A stretch of 64,000 nt of DNA from Acetobacter lovaniensis (GCF_014207635.1 NZ_JACHIE010000013.1:1-64000); one strand, 5' to 3'. Counted from the stretch's first letter, positions 51,958 through 61,542 are shown. Notes: generated from the sequence alone by a model not told the origin. A program made the numbers and translations.

Positions 51958-52554
51958 ATGATCTTCAAAACAAAACGTTCAATGGCGCTTCTTATGGGGC
52001 TGCTTGTTGCCGCAGCACCGCTTGCGGCTTATGCCCAGCGCGGCCCCGGCGGCCCCGGCGGTCCCGGCGGTCCCGGTGGTCCGGGTGGTCCGGGCAGTCC
52101 CGGTGGTCCCGGCTGGGGGGCAGGTGGTGGCCATGGTGGTCCCGGTGGCCCGGGCTGGGGACCAGGTGGCGGCCATGGTAGACCCGGAGATCCGGGCTGG
52201 AGGCCAGGTGGTGGTCATGGTGGTCCGGGAGGTCGGCCGGGTGGTCCGGGCTGGGGCGGTGGCCCTTATCGCGGCCCGCATGGCCGTATGTGGCGGCGGG
52301 GTGACCGGTATGATGGCGGCGGTATTTTTGTGGATAACTGGCGCGGTTATCGTGGCCTGTATGCGCCGCCACCGGGTTATCGCTGGATTAACTACGGCGG
52401 CAGCTTTCTGCTGGCGGCTGTGGCCACGGGTATTATTTCCAATGTCATTGCGGGGAGTGTCTATCCGGTAACGCCCTACCCGGTGGCAACACCTTACCCG
52501 GTCTATCCGGTAGTACCCGCTCCCGTGCCTTATCCACCGCCACCGGGCTACTAG
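51958..52554 (+). CDS. Gly/Pro-rich secreted protein with RcnB-like C-terminus
   Basis: From ATG 51958 (AGGAG eight bases before) the 198-residue protein has a signal peptide (ALLMGLLVAAAPLAAYAQRG), then about 75 residues of Gly/Pro repeats with His, Trp and Arg, then GIFVDNWRGYRGLYAPPPGY and RWINYGGSFLLAAVATGIIS. The last part resembles the RcnB family (periplasmic, nickel/cobalt homeostasis). A Tyr/Pro/Val-rich tail ends the protein. The repeat block could expand or contract, since its DNA units are 9-base multiples. Confidence 0.65.
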   Translation: MIFKTKRSMALLMGLLVAAAPLAAYAQRGPGGPGGPGGPGGPGGPGSPGGPGWGAGGGHGGPGGPGWGPGGGHGRPGDPGWRPGGGHGGPGGRPGGPGWGGGPYRGPHGRMWRRGDRYDGGGIFVDNWRGYRGLYAPPPGYRWINYGGSFLLAAVATGIISNVIAGSVYPVTPYPVATPYPVYPVVPAPVPYPPPPGY

Positions 52555-52573
52555 GTGGTCTGTGTGGCCCAGT

Positions 52574-52606
52574 AAAAAAGGGGAGCCAGACCGGCTCCCC
52601 TTTTTT
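52574..52606. terminator. Bidirectional terminator
   Basis: AAAAAA-GGGGAGCC, five-base loop, GGCTCCCC-TTTTTT. The A and T tracts on either side let it act for both the plus-strand RcnB-like gene and the minus-strand permease gene. Confidence 0.9.
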
Positions 52607-52658
52607 GTGCTCTGTGCCCTCTGCGGGCCAGATGCCGCAGGGAAGGGAATACGCCTGT

Positions 52659-54134
52659 TTACACTGTACGGGGTGGGGTAAAATCGGCATCATCGGTTAA
52701 TTCAGCCGAAGGTATGGTCTGGGGCACAACGTTAAGGGGCGTGTGGCTTGCAGCCTTCCAGCCTACAAACAGCAGGGCGGCAAGGGCTGGAATGGCCATA
52801 ATGGAATAGGTGCCTGTTGGGTAATCAAACAGCATCAGCCCCAGAATGCTGATAAAAAAGGCAATGGTCAGCCAAGCGGTAACGGGTGCGCCGGGCATGG
52901 CAAAGCCCGTGGGGGCAATCCGGCCTGCCCGAATGGCCTGCCGCAGTTTGATCTGGCAGAGCACGATAAAGCACCATGTGCTGACAATGCCGATAGAGGC
53001 CATGTTGAGAACAATCTCAAAAATCTGGGAAGGCAGCAGGTAGTTTAACCCCACCCCAACCAGATAAATGGCAACGGTTGTTAAAATGGCGGCGGCTGGC
53101 ACGGCCTGTTTGTTCATATGGGCAAGGTAGCGCGGAGCAGTCCCGTTTACGGCCAGTGCGCGCAGGACCCGCCCGGTGGAATACAGGCCCGAGTTCAGGC
53201 TGGACAGGGCAGCGGTCAGCACCACGATGTTCATAAGCGAATCCACCCCCGGTACCCCAAGGCGGGAAAAGAAGGTGACAAACGGGCTAACCCCGGCCTG
53301 ATAGGCCGACCAGGGCAGCAGCAGAACCAGCAAGGTAACCGTGCCGACATAAAAGATCATGATCCGCCAGATCACGTTGTTAATGGCCGAGGGCAGCACT
53401 TCGCGCGCGTTTTTGCATTCCCCTGCGGCGGTGCCGATCATCTCTATACCGTAATAGGCGAACACAACGCCCTGAATAAGTACAAGGGCAGGAAGCATGC
53501 CGTGCGGGAACAGCCCGCCATGTTCGGTAATAAGCTGTATGCCGGTGCTATGCCCGTCCACGGGTACACGCAGGCCCAGAATGGCCGTGCCCACCACCAG
53601 AAAGGCCAGCAGGGCGGCAATCTTGATGATGGAGAACCAGAACTCCATCTCCCCAAACCATTTGACGCCAATCAGGTTCATGCAGGTAATGACAATCAGG
53701 GCCATCAGCGCCATGACCCATTGGGGAACAGCGGCAAAAACACCCCAGAAATGCATATAAAGTGCAACGGCGGTAATATCGACAATGCCGGTCATGGCCC
53801 AGCTGAAGAACGAGAGCACACCTGCAACATAGGAAGCCGGGCTCCCCAGAAATTCCTGAGCGTAGGAGACAAAGCTGCCACTGGTGGGGCGGTACATGAC
53901 CAGTTCCCCCAAGGCGCGCAGCATGAGGAAGGAAAACACGCCGCAAACCAGATAAACAATGGCAAGGGACGGTCCCACAGCCTGCAACCGGCTACCCGCG
54001 CCCAGAAAAAGGCCGGTGCCGATGGCTCCGCCAACGGAAATCATCTGGATCTGTCGTTTACCCAGACCCTGCCGGTAACCTTCCGTCGTCAGGCCTGACG
54101 GGGCATCGGATGGCGGCGGTGCATGCGTGCTCAA
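52659..54134 (-). CDS. APC-family amino acid permease, AnsP-like
   Basis: This 491-residue protein has about 12 membrane segments. The opening YRQGLGKRQIQMISVGGAIG, followed by TGLFLGAGSRLQAVGPSLAI, belongs to the amino-acid transporter (AAT) subgroup. ALGELVMYRPTSGSFVSYAQ and GIEMIGTAAGECKNAREVLP are also diagnostic. The C-terminal SIMAIPALAALLFVGWKAAS resembles AnsP, the L-asparagine permease. It is divergent from an Lrp/AsnC-type regulator, so amino-acid control is likely. Substrate is not certain. Confidence 0.85.
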   Translation of the reverse strand: MSTHAPPPSDAPSGLTTEGYRQGLGKRQIQMISVGGAIGTGLFLGAGSRLQAVGPSLAIVYLVCGVFSFLMLRALGELVMYRPTSGSFVSYAQEFLGSPASYVAGVLSFFSWAMTGIVDITAVALYMHFWGVFAAVPQWVMALMALIVITCMNLIGVKWFGEMEFWFSIIKIAALLAFLVVGTAILGLRVPVDGHSTGIQLITEHGGLFPHGMLPALVLIQGVVFAYYGIEMIGTAAGECKNAREVLPSAINNVIWRIMIFYVGTVTLLVLLLPWSAYQAGVSPFVTFFSRLGVPGVDSLMNIVVLTAALSSLNSGLYSTGRVLRALAVNGTAPRYLAHMNKQAVPAAAILTTVAIYLVGVGLNYLLPSQIFEIVLNMASIGIVSTWCFIVLCQIKLRQAIRAGRIAPTGFAMPGAPVTAWLTIAFFISILGLMLFDYPTGTYSIMAIPALAALLFVGWKAASHTPLNVVPQTIPSAELTDDADFTPPRTV

Positions 54135-54508
54135 AGTGGTCTGTCTCCGTGCTGGTGGCGGGAACGGGGTCGATAGATTGTTCCGGTACAGAAACCGGTT
54201 AACGTGGCGGGTCTGTATCCGTTTCTTTTGTGCAATAAACCGGGGTAATGTGTAAGTCCTTTTGCAACTTATATAAAATTAAACAAAATCCGTCCTGTGC
54301 GGCAAATAATTTTATTGTTTTCTCATGGACAGGCCAGAATGGGGGGGCATTTTTGCTCTTGTGCACCCAGATGTGATTATGAAATGGTGAGAGCCGGGGT
54401 CAGACAGTTTGAATTCAAAAAGTAGAACTGCAATGACGGAAAATTTCTCTTTTAATAAAAAGCAGATAACAAAATTTCATATATTTGGGTAATTGGAGAG
54501 CCGGAGCC
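54135..54508. promoter_or_regulatory. AT-rich divergent promoter region of permease and Lrp-type genes
   Basis: The 374-base gap is strongly AT-rich (TTATATAAAATTAAACAAAA around 54266-54285, TTTTAATAAAAAGCAGATAA around 54448). Such bendable sequence is typical for Lrp-family binding. No small gene is evident. GGAGAG lies nine bases before the regulator ATG. Confidence 0.45.
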
Positions 54509-54970
54509 ATGGAAAATTGTCTGGACAAGACGGACCGGCAGATTCTGCGCCTGTTGCAAAATAACGGACGCATCCACAATACCGATCTGGCGGACAAGGT
54601 GCAGGTCAGCCCCGCCACCTGCCACCGCCGGGTGCAGCGGCTGTTTGACGAAGGGTATATTTCCGCCGTGCAGGCCAGGGTGAACGCCAGCAGGGTCGGG
54701 CTGGGCATGGTGGTGCTGGTCGGGGTTGTACTGGAGCGTGCGGCAGACAGTTTTCCCATGTTCGAGGCCGCCATGGCTGCCCAGCCCGCCGTACTGGACT
54801 GCTACCTTGTGGCGGGAGATTTTGACTATTTTTTAAAAATCCGTGTTGGAGATATGGAAGGTTTTGACCGCTTCCATGCCGAGGTGCTGAGTGTGGTGCC
54901 CCATGTGCGCCAGACCCGCACGTTTTTTGTGCTCAGGGCCGTGGCCGACGCAAGGGAATACGCGTTTTAG
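54509..54970 (+). CDS. Lrp/AsnC-family transcriptional regulator
   Basis: From ATG 54509 the 153-residue protein has the AsnC helix-turn-helix (LDKTDRQILRLLQNNGRIHN, then TDLADKVQVSPATCHRRVQR) and the RAM ligand domain (PAVLDCYLVAGDFDYFLKIR, then FHAEVLSVVPHVRQTRTFFV). It binds an amino acid and regulates, most plausibly, the divergent permease and itself. The following gene, alsR, converges on it. Confidence 0.88.
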   Translation: MENCLDKTDRQILRLLQNNGRIHNTDLADKVQVSPATCHRRVQRLFDEGYISAVQARVNASRVGLGMVVLVGVVLERAADSFPMFEAAMAAQPAVLDCYLVAGDFDYFLKIRVGDMEGFDRFHAEVLSVVPHVRQTRTFFVLRAVADAREYAF

Positions 54971-54985
54971 GCCCCGGTGGCACGG

Positions 54986-55936
54986 TCATTTTGGTCCTGT
55001 CTGATCTTCCAGATCAAAAAAATCCTGATCTGGCTGGCGGTTTGTCCATTTGCGGCAGGCCGTGCGCAGCACACCGGCAAAGCGGGTGACCAGCGGCATG
55101 TTCTGGCCCGCACGTATGGCCACAGCCAGTGTGGCGCGTGGGGCAGGCTCGCTAATGGTATGGAAGGTGACCCCCCCGGCATGAATCTGGCTGAGTGAGC
55201 GTGGCACAACCGAAACCCCAAGCCCTGCGGCCACCAGCGGAATGGTGCCCGCAATCTGCGGTGCCTGCTGCCCCATAACGGGTGTTACCCCGGCCACCTG
55301 ATAGGCTGAGAGAATGGCGTCATGAAAGCCCGGCCCCAGTTCCCGTGGGAAGATAATCAGCGGGTCCTGTGCCACCATGTCCAGACTGATCACGGGGGTA
55401 TCGGCCAGCTTGTGCCCACGCGGCAGGGCAATAACCGTGGGTTCATCCAGCAGATGAAAAACCGAAAGCCGCACGGGGTCGGGCACAGGGGGGCGCACAA
55501 TGGCAATGTCCACGCTGGGTTCGTGCAACGCGGTGCATAGCGAGGGCGTATTGCTCTCCTCCAGAAAAATGGTGACATCGGGCGCCATTTCCCGGAACCG
55601 GCGGATAGTGAACGGGATAACCGGCAAAAGCGAGACAGCCCCCGCGAGACCCAGACGGATATGCCCCATTTCCCCCCGAGCCAGACCTTGCGCGGTGGAA
55701 AGAAACTGGGCCTGCAGGTCCAGAATGGTTCTGGCGCGCGGGAGGAGCACGGCCCCGATGTCGGTCAGTTTGACGCCGCGTGTCAGGCGCTCGAACAGGA
55801 CCACGCCAAGGTTTTTTTCAAGCTGGCGGATCTGCTGGCTCAGGGGGGGCTGTTCCATGCCCAGCGCTTCGGCCGCGCGGGTAATGGAGCCATGTTCGGC
55901 CACGGTTACAAAATAGCGCAGGTGTCGGATGTCCAT
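54986..55936 (-). CDS. alsR: LysR-type regulator of acetoin genes (AlsR-like)
   Basis: This 316-residue protein has an N-terminal HTH (MDIRHLRYFVTVAEHGSITR, then AAEALGMEQPPLSQQIRQLE) and a LysR effector domain (GHIRLGLAGAVSLLPVIPFT). It is divergent from alsD-alsS, the arrangement of alsR in Bacillus and of budR in enterobacteria, so it probably activates acetoin formation on acid or pyruvate overflow. The symbol reflects context; the effector is unknown. Confidence 0.82.
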   Translation of the reverse strand: MDIRHLRYFVTVAEHGSITRAAEALGMEQPPLSQQIRQLEKNLGVVLFERLTRGVKLTDIGAVLLPRARTILDLQAQFLSTAQGLARGEMGHIRLGLAGAVSLLPVIPFTIRRFREMAPDVTIFLEESNTPSLCTALHEPSVDIAIVRPPVPDPVRLSVFHLLDEPTVIALPRGHKLADTPVISLDMVAQDPLIIFPRELGPGFHDAILSAYQVAGVTPVMGQQAPQIAGTIPLVAAGLGVSVVPRSLSQIHAGGVTFHTISEPAPRATLAVAIRAGQNMPLVTRFAGVLRTACRKWTNRQPDQDFFDLEDQTGPK

Positions 55937-55946
55937 AACCCATATA

Positions 55947-55961
55947 TATCCGATATGGATA
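55947..55961. promoter_or_regulatory. Palindrome in the alsR-alsD gap
   Basis: TATCC-GATAT-GGATA lies just upstream of alsR and about 95 bases before alsD. An interrupted palindrome of this form is a suitable LysR-type site. Confidence 0.4.
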
Positions 55962-56055
55962 ACACCGCCAAGATATATTGGAAGACTGCTTCAAGCCGTT
56001 ATAACATCTGCGTCAGATGAGTATGGGCCGTTAAGCGTTTGAAGGAGTGTTGAGC

Positions 56056-56838
56056 ATGGTAAAGCAGCCGGTAGCGGATATCGATCTGCGGTCTGCGGCG
56101 TTGGGGAACGGGGTTGTGGGCAAACCCCCAGTGAACCGCCTTTACCAGACCTCCACCATGGCTGCCCTGCTGGACGCGGTGTACGACGGGGAAACCACGC
56201 TGGATGAACTGCTCCAGCACGGCAACTTCGGCCTTGGCACCTTTAACTCCCTTGATGGGGAAATGATTGTAACGGACGGCGTTGTGCGCCAGTTCCGTGC
56301 GGAAGGGCTGGCGGCGGAAGTGCCCGGCTCGCTCAAAACTCCCTTTGCCTGCGTGACGTATTTCGAACCCGAAAAAAACGTGATGATCGACACGCCCAAG
56401 GACAAGGAAAGTTTTGAAGAGCTGGTGGACCATCTGCTTGGCAACCCCAACCTGTTTGGTGCGGTGCGCTTTACCGGCCTGTTCGAGCGGGTGGATACGC
56501 GCACGGTGTTTTGCCAGTGCAAGCCGTACCCGCATATGCTCGAAGTGGTTAAAAAGCAGCCGACTTTTACCTTGGAATCGGTTACCGGAACCATGATCGG
56601 GTTCCGCAGCCCGGTTTACATGCAGGGCGTGAATGTTGCTGGCTACCACCTGCACTTTCTGTCCGAGGACCATAAGCGCGGTGGGCATGTGACCGAATAC
56701 AGAATTGTTAAGGGTATGCTTGAGGTTGCCACGATTTCCGACCTTCAGGTGCAGTTGCCGCGCACAAAGCAGTTTGCGCAGGCCAACCTGAACCCCGAAA
56801 GCCTGAGTGAAGCCATTCGCATTGCCGAAGGTGGCTGA
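56056..56838 (+). CDS. alsD: Alpha-acetolactate decarboxylase
   Basis: AlsD converts acetolactate to acetoin. From ATG 56056 (GAAGGAG eight bases before) it is 260 residues. The C-terminal YHLHFLSEDHKRGGHVTEYR carries the three zinc His, and LLQHGNFGLGTFNSLDGEMI and CQCKPYPHMLEVVKKQPTFT are family patterns. It is divergent from alsR and 99 bases ahead of alsS, so the pair forms the acetoin pathway. Confidence 0.94.
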   Translation: MVKQPVADIDLRSAALGNGVVGKPPVNRLYQTSTMAALLDAVYDGETTLDELLQHGNFGLGTFNSLDGEMIVTDGVVRQFRAEGLAAEVPGSLKTPFACVTYFEPEKNVMIDTPKDKESFEELVDHLLGNPNLFGAVRFTGLFERVDTRTVFCQCKPYPHMLEVVKKQPTFTLESVTGTMIGFRSPVYMQGVNVAGYHLHFLSEDHKRGGHVTEYRIVKGMLEVATISDLQVQLPRTKQFAQANLNPESLSEAIRIAEGG

Positions 56839-56877
56839 CACCTTACCGGCCTGACCTGTTTGTTTTTTTGAACTGCA

Positions 56878-56913
56878 CGGGGTTGCTGTGCGACTTTTCC
56901 TCCCGCAACCCCG
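56878..56913 (+). other. Hairpin between alsD and alsS
   Basis: CGGGGTTGC (56878-56886) and GCAACCCCG (56905-56913) form a perfect 9-bp stem 24 bases before the alsS ATG. It has no T tract. It could modulate the relative expression of the two genes or stabilise the processed mRNA. Confidence 0.5.
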
Positions 56914-56937
56914 CCTGACCTGAGGGTTTTTACAACA

Positions 56938-58626
56938 ATGACCAAAATGGCAGAGACCACTGCACAATGCGGTGCGGAGCTTATTGTCAAAAATCTGGAA
57001 GCGCATGGCATTACCCATGTGTTCGGTATTCCCGGCGCCAAGGTGGACCGGCTGTTTGACGCGCTGGTTGATTCCTCGATCGAAACCGTTGTGACCCGGC
57101 ATGAGCAGAATGCGGCCTTTATTGCCGGGGGCCTTGGGCGCATTACCGGCAAGGCCGGGGTGTGCATTGCAACATCTGGCCCCGGTGCTTCCAACTTTAT
57201 TACCGGGCTGGCCACCGCCAATTCGGAAGGGGACCCCGTTCTGGCCATTGGTGGTGCGGTCAAGCTGGCAGACCGGCTTAAGCTGACACACCAGACCATG
57301 GATACGGTCAGCCTGTTCCGCCCCGTAACCAAATACAGCGTGGAACTGACCACCCCCACCGCCATTTCGGAAGTTATGGCCAATGCCTTCCGCTTTGCAG
57401 AAAGCGGGCGGCCGGGTGCGGCATTTGTCAGCACGCCCATGGATGTGCTGTCCATGCCTGCCAATGCTCCGGTTCTGGCTGACCGTCTGGCTCCGCGCAT
57501 GGGGGGCGCTCCGGCGGATGTGGTGGCTGAGGCCGCAACGCTGCTTAAAAAAGCCAGGCGTCCCGTCATGCTTCTGGGCATGCTGGCCAGCCGCCCGGAT
57601 GTGGCAGACGCCGTGCGCGCTTTTGTCAAACAGACAGGCGTGCCGGTTGTGGGGACGTATCAGGCGGCTGGTGCCGTATCGGAAGAGCTGGTGGACCGCT
57701 TTGGCGGGCGTATCGGCCTGTTCCGCAACCAGCACGGGGACCAGCTTCTGCACGAGGCCGATGTGGTGGTGGCCGTGGGCTACAACCCGGTGGAATATGA
57801 CCCGTGGCTGTGGAACGTGAATGACGCCCGCCAGATCATCAATGTTGATATTGTGGCGGCTGAACTCGACAACGCCTTTGTGCCCGCCATTGAACTGATC
57901 GGTGACATTGCCCTGACCCTTGCGGGGCTGGGCGGCAAAGCCGGTGGCCTTGCCCGTGCACCGGAGCTGGAAGCAGTGCTGGAAGGGTATAAAAAAGCCC
58001 GCAGCACTGCGCTGCTTACGGCACGCAGCAGCAGCAACTCCGCCGTGCACCCGCTCCAGATCGTGCGTGAGCTGGAACAGTTTGTAACCCCGGATATGAC
58101 CCTGTGCCTGGATATGGGAACATTCCATATCTGGCTGGCGCGTTATCTGCTCTCCTTCCGGGCGCGTCAGGTGCTTATCAGCAACGGCCAGCAGACCATG
58201 GGTGTGGGCCTGCCGTGGGGGATTGCGGCCAGCCTTGTTAATCCATCGCAAAAAGTTGTTTCAATTTCGGGCGATGGTGGATTCATGATGTCGAGCATGG
58301 AGCTGGAAACAGCCGTGCGCCTGAAGTGCAATCTGATCCATATGGTCTGGATTGATCAGGCTTACAACATGGTCGAAATTCAGGAGCAGAAGAAGTACGG
58401 TCGCGGCTCCGGCGTGCATTTTGGCCCGATTGATTTTGCAAAATATGCAGAAGCCTGCGGGGCAAAAGGCATTACCGCCACAACGGAAGATGGCGTGCGG
58501 CAGGCCCTGCGCGAGGCTATGGATGTGGAAGGTCCGGTGGTTATTGCCGTGCCGGTTGACTACTCGCACAATCACCTGCTCATGCAGCCTCTGGCACAGC
58601 TGGGGGAAACCACGGCAGCGGCCTGA
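56938..58626 (+). CDS. alsS: Catabolic acetolactate synthase
   Basis: This ThDP enzyme joins two pyruvates to acetolactate. It has 562 residues: GITHVFGIPGAKVDRLFDAL, catalytic Glu in VTRHEQNAAFIAGGLGRITG, GDPVLAIGGAVKLADRLKLT, and the ThDP motif SGDGGFMMSSMELETAVRLK with NMVEIQEQ. FGIPGAK and the single-subunit form indicate the catabolic AlsS type rather than the biosynthetic IlvB. The alsD partner is upstream. Confidence 0.94.
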   Translation: MTKMAETTAQCGAELIVKNLEAHGITHVFGIPGAKVDRLFDALVDSSIETVVTRHEQNAAFIAGGLGRITGKAGVCIATSGPGASNFITGLATANSEGDPVLAIGGAVKLADRLKLTHQTMDTVSLFRPVTKYSVELTTPTAISEVMANAFRFAESGRPGAAFVSTPMDVLSMPANAPVLADRLAPRMGGAPADVVAEAATLLKKARRPVMLLGMLASRPDVADAVRAFVKQTGVPVVGTYQAAGAVSEELVDRFGGRIGLFRNQHGDQLLHEADVVVAVGYNPVEYDPWLWNVNDARQIINVDIVAAELDNAFVPAIELIGDIALTLAGLGGKAGGLARAPELEAVLEGYKKARSTALLTARSSSNSAVHPLQIVRELEQFVTPDMTLCLDMGTFHIWLARYLLSFRARQVLISNGQQTMGVGLPWGIAASLVNPSQKVVSISGDGGFMMSSMELETAVRLKCNLIHMVWIDQAYNMVEIQEQKKYGRGSGVHFGPIDFAKYAEACGAKGITATTEDGVRQALREAMDVEGPVVIAVPVDYSHNHLLMQPLAQLGETTAAA

Positions 58627-58807
58627 ACAAAGCGCTGCGCTTGACGCAGAACAGGTTCTATTGCTGTCATCCGCTCTGTCCATTTCATTGGTGCGATAAT
58701 GTTGTTATAACACCGCGCACGGCGCCACTGACGGACGGAGCAAAGGAGGCAGGCAGACTGCCTTTTTTCTTCCATGACGCGGCAACGCAGTATGAAAGAG
58801 AACAAGA
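58627..58807 (+). promoter_or_regulatory. Gap before glcD with a GTTATAAC palindrome
   Basis: The 181-base gap contains GATAAT (58695-58700), a -10-like hexamer, followed by the palindrome GTTATAAC (58704-58711). This could hold the glc operon promoter and an operator. No matching regulator gene is in view. Confidence 0.35.
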
Positions 58808-60301
58808 ATGCAGATGCCCGAACCCAACCAGACCATTATAAGCCAGCGTGATGCACTGGCGCAGGGTCTGCGCCAGATTGTAGGAAAAGACTGGGTTATT
58901 TCCGACGACGCGCAGCGCAGGCCTTACCAGTGCGATGGCATTACCGCCTACATGGCCATGCCGCTGCTGGTTGTGCTGCCGGGGTCTGCGCAGGAAGTGC
59001 AGGCTGTTCTGCGTTTCTGCAATGAAAAAGGCGTCAAGATTGTCCCCCGTGGTTCTGGCACATCGCTCTCGGGTGGCGCCCTGCCGCTGGAAGATGGCGT
59101 GCTGCTGGTTACGTCCCGCCTGTGCAACGTGCTGGCGGTGGATGAACACAACCGCGTAGCCCGCGTGCAGCCGGGTGTGCCCAATATTAAAATTACCGAG
59201 GCCGTCAGCCATCTTGGCCTGTGCTATATGCCCGATCCGTCCAGCCAGTTGATTTCCACCATCGGTGGCAACGTGGCGGAAAATGCCGGGGGCGTGCACT
59301 GCCTTAAATACGGTGTGACCGCCAACCATATTCTGGGCATGCAGGCCGTGCTGATGACCGGCGAAATGCTGGAACTGGGCGGTGCCTACCTTGGTGCGGC
59401 CGAGGGTGATCTGGACCTTATGGGGGTGCTGACCGGCTCTGAAGGGCTGCTGGCGGTGGTGACCGAAATTGCCGTGCGGCTGGAGCCCATACCCGAAGTC
59501 GCGCGTGTTATTTCCATGAGCTTCGCGTCCGTGGAGGAAGCGTGCGAATGTGTGGGCGCCATTATTGGCGTGGGCGTTATTCCTGCGGGTCTGGAGTTTA
59601 TGGACCGCAAGGTGCTGGATGCGGTTTCCGTCCTGATCAAGGAAAAGTTTGATGACCGCACGGCCGCACTCCTGCTGTGCGAGCTTGATGGCACGGCGGT
59701 TGAGGTGGACGCACTGGTTGGTGTGGTCAGCGATGTGGCGCGTGAGCAGGGGGCCATTGAGCTCAAGGTCAGCACCACGGAGGAAGAACGCCAGCGCATA
59801 TGGAGCAGCCGCAAGCTGGCGTTTTCCGCCATTGGCAAGCTCTGCCCTGATTATTACTGCACGGACGGCACCATCCCGCGCAACAAGTTGCCGGAGGTGC
59901 TGAACAAGATGGCGGACATGTCCAGAAAATACGGGCTGGATTACGCCAACTGCTTCCATGCGGGGGATGGCAACCTGCACCCCATCATCATGTATGATGC
60001 CGCCAAGCCGGGTGATCTGGAAAAAGCCGAGGCGTTCGGGGCCGATGTGCTGATCGCCTGCGTGGATGCGGGCGGGGTGCTCAGCGGCGAACACGGTATT
60101 GGCGTTGAAAAACGTGACCTGATGACCCATCAGTTCACCGAAGTGGATTTGCAGCAGCAGCAGATGGTCAAATGTGCGTTTGACCCCAAGGACCTGCTGA
60201 ACCCGGGCAAGATGTTCCCCACCCTGTGCCGCTGTGCGGAGTTCGGGCGGATGCATGTGAACAACGGCAACCTGCGTTTTGCGGATATTCCGCGTTTCTG
60301 A
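58808..60301 (+). CDS. glcD: Glycolate oxidase/dehydrogenase subunit GlcD
   Basis: FAD-binding catalytic subunit that oxidises glycolate to glyoxylate. It has 497 residues: VVLPGSAQEVQAVLRFCNEK, PRGSGTSLSGGALPLEDGVL (FAD), STIGGNVAENAGGVHCLKYG, and FAD-oxidase C-terminal patterns NCFHAGDGNLHPIIMYDAAK and GGVLSGEHGIGVEKRDLMTH. It is followed by glcE and glcF, the standard glcDEF order. D-lactate is an alternative substrate for related enzymes. Confidence 0.92.
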   Translation: MQMPEPNQTIISQRDALAQGLRQIVGKDWVISDDAQRRPYQCDGITAYMAMPLLVVLPGSAQEVQAVLRFCNEKGVKIVPRGSGTSLSGGALPLEDGVLLVTSRLCNVLAVDEHNRVARVQPGVPNIKITEAVSHLGLCYMPDPSSQLISTIGGNVAENAGGVHCLKYGVTANHILGMQAVLMTGEMLELGGAYLGAAEGDLDLMGVLTGSEGLLAVVTEIAVRLEPIPEVARVISMSFASVEEACECVGAIIGVGVIPAGLEFMDRKVLDAVSVLIKEKFDDRTAALLLCELDGTAVEVDALVGVVSDVAREQGAIELKVSTTEEERQRIWSSRKLAFSAIGKLCPDYYCTDGTIPRNKLPEVLNKMADMSRKYGLDYANCFHAGDGNLHPIIMYDAAKPGDLEKAEAFGADVLIACVDAGGVLSGEHGIGVEKRDLMTHQFTEVDLQQQQMVKCAFDPKDLLNPGKMFPTLCRCAEFGRMHVNNGNLRFADIPRF

Positions 60302-60322
60302 TTCCGGTAGGGCATAGCAAGC

Positions 60323-61531
60323 ATGACAGACACACAAACCACTGCATCCATGCGTCCTGCCACAACACAGGACGTTGCGGATATTCTTATGGACGCGGCC
60401 AGCCGGGGCGAGCCTCTGGTGGTGCGGGGCAATGGCACCCGTGCCGGGCTGGGTAACCCGGTTGCCGCCACCCGCGTGCTGGAACTGGGCGGGCTGGACC
60501 AGATCGATTTTTATGACCCCGATGATCTGGTGATTCGCGCAGGTGTTGGCGCCACGCTGGATGAGGTCGAGCAGGTTCTGGCGCAAAAAGGGCAATACCT
60601 GCCGTTTGAACCCCCACGCTATGCCGGGCTGTACGGTACCAGTGGCGCGCGCAGCACACTGGGCGGGGCGGTTTCCACCGCCCTGTCTGGCCCGCGCCGG
60701 ATTCTGACCGGGGCTGCAAGGGACTTCGTTCTGGGCGTGGAAGGCGTGAACGGTCAGGGCGATGTGTTCAAGGCTGGCGGCCGGACCATGAAGAACGTGA
60801 CCGGCTACGACATCAGCAAACTGGTGACAGGGGCCAACGGTACGCTGGCAGCACTCACAACCGTCACACTCAAGGTGCTGCCCGCCCCACGGGCGGAGGT
60901 AACTCTGGTGCTGCCCGCCGCCACACTGGAGGAGGACGTCGCCCTGTTTGCCAGAATGCGCGCCCTTCCGCTGGGGCTTGGCGGGCTGGCCCGCAGGGTC
61001 AATGCCGCAGGGGTGTGCGAGCTGCTGGTGCGTGTGGAAGGCACGGTCCCCGGCGTTGCGGGCAACCAGCAGGTGCTCAATGGCATGCTGGCCACCCGTG
61101 GTGGCATGGAGGTGCTGGAGCAGGAGCAGAGCCGTGCCCTGTGGGTCGGTGTGCGCGAACTGGAGTGCCTGAACGCCAAACCGGATGAACTGGTCTGGCG
61201 TGTGAACCTGCTCGCCACAACCATGCCCGCCTTTGTGGAGCAGGCGCGCAGTGCAGGCTGCATCAACCGCTTTTTTGTGGACTGGGCAGGCGGTGTGGTG
61301 TTCTCCACCATGCGCGGCGTGCAGCCCGAGGTGGATACCCTGCGTTACCGTAAAATGGCGGAAAAAGCAGGTGCACGCGCAACCCTGCTGCGTGCGCCCG
61401 ATGCGGTGCGTGCCCAGTTTGGCGCGTTCCCGCCCGTCAGTGCGGGGATTGCGGCGCTGGCCGCGCGCACCCGCACAGCTTTTGACCCGGCAGGTATTCT
61501 CAACCCCGGCCGCATGACCGTTCAGGCATAG
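60323..61531 (+). CDS. glcE: Glycolate oxidase FAD-binding subunit GlcE
   Basis: This 402-residue subunit has a shorter FAD-binding domain: VVRGNGTRAGLGNPVAATRV, LGGAVSTALSGPRRILTGAA, then DFVLGVEGVNGQGDVFKAGG and RTMKNVTGYDISKLVTGANG, which is the typical GlcE run. The C-terminal DPAGILNPGRM corresponds to the family end. It lies 21 bases after glcD and 11 bases before glcF. Confidence 0.92.
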   Translation: MTDTQTTASMRPATTQDVADILMDAASRGEPLVVRGNGTRAGLGNPVAATRVLELGGLDQIDFYDPDDLVIRAGVGATLDEVEQVLAQKGQYLPFEPPRYAGLYGTSGARSTLGGAVSTALSGPRRILTGAARDFVLGVEGVNGQGDVFKAGGRTMKNVTGYDISKLVTGANGTLAALTTVTLKVLPAPRAEVTLVLPAATLEEDVALFARMRALPLGLGGLARRVNAAGVCELLVRVEGTVPGVAGNQQVLNGMLATRGGMEVLEQEQSRALWVGVRELECLNAKPDELVWRVNLLATTMPAFVEQARSAGCINRFFVDWAGGVVFSTMRGVQPEVDTLRYRKMAEKAGARATLLRAPDAVRAQFGAFPPVSAGIAALAARTRTAFDPAGILNPGRMTVQA

Positions 61532-61542
61532 GAGACGCCCCA

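Noticed and set aside
55999..58251. A 750-codon minus-strand frame
   Set aside because: It is antisense to alsD and alsS, which have full sets of family motifs. Composition marks it as a shadow.
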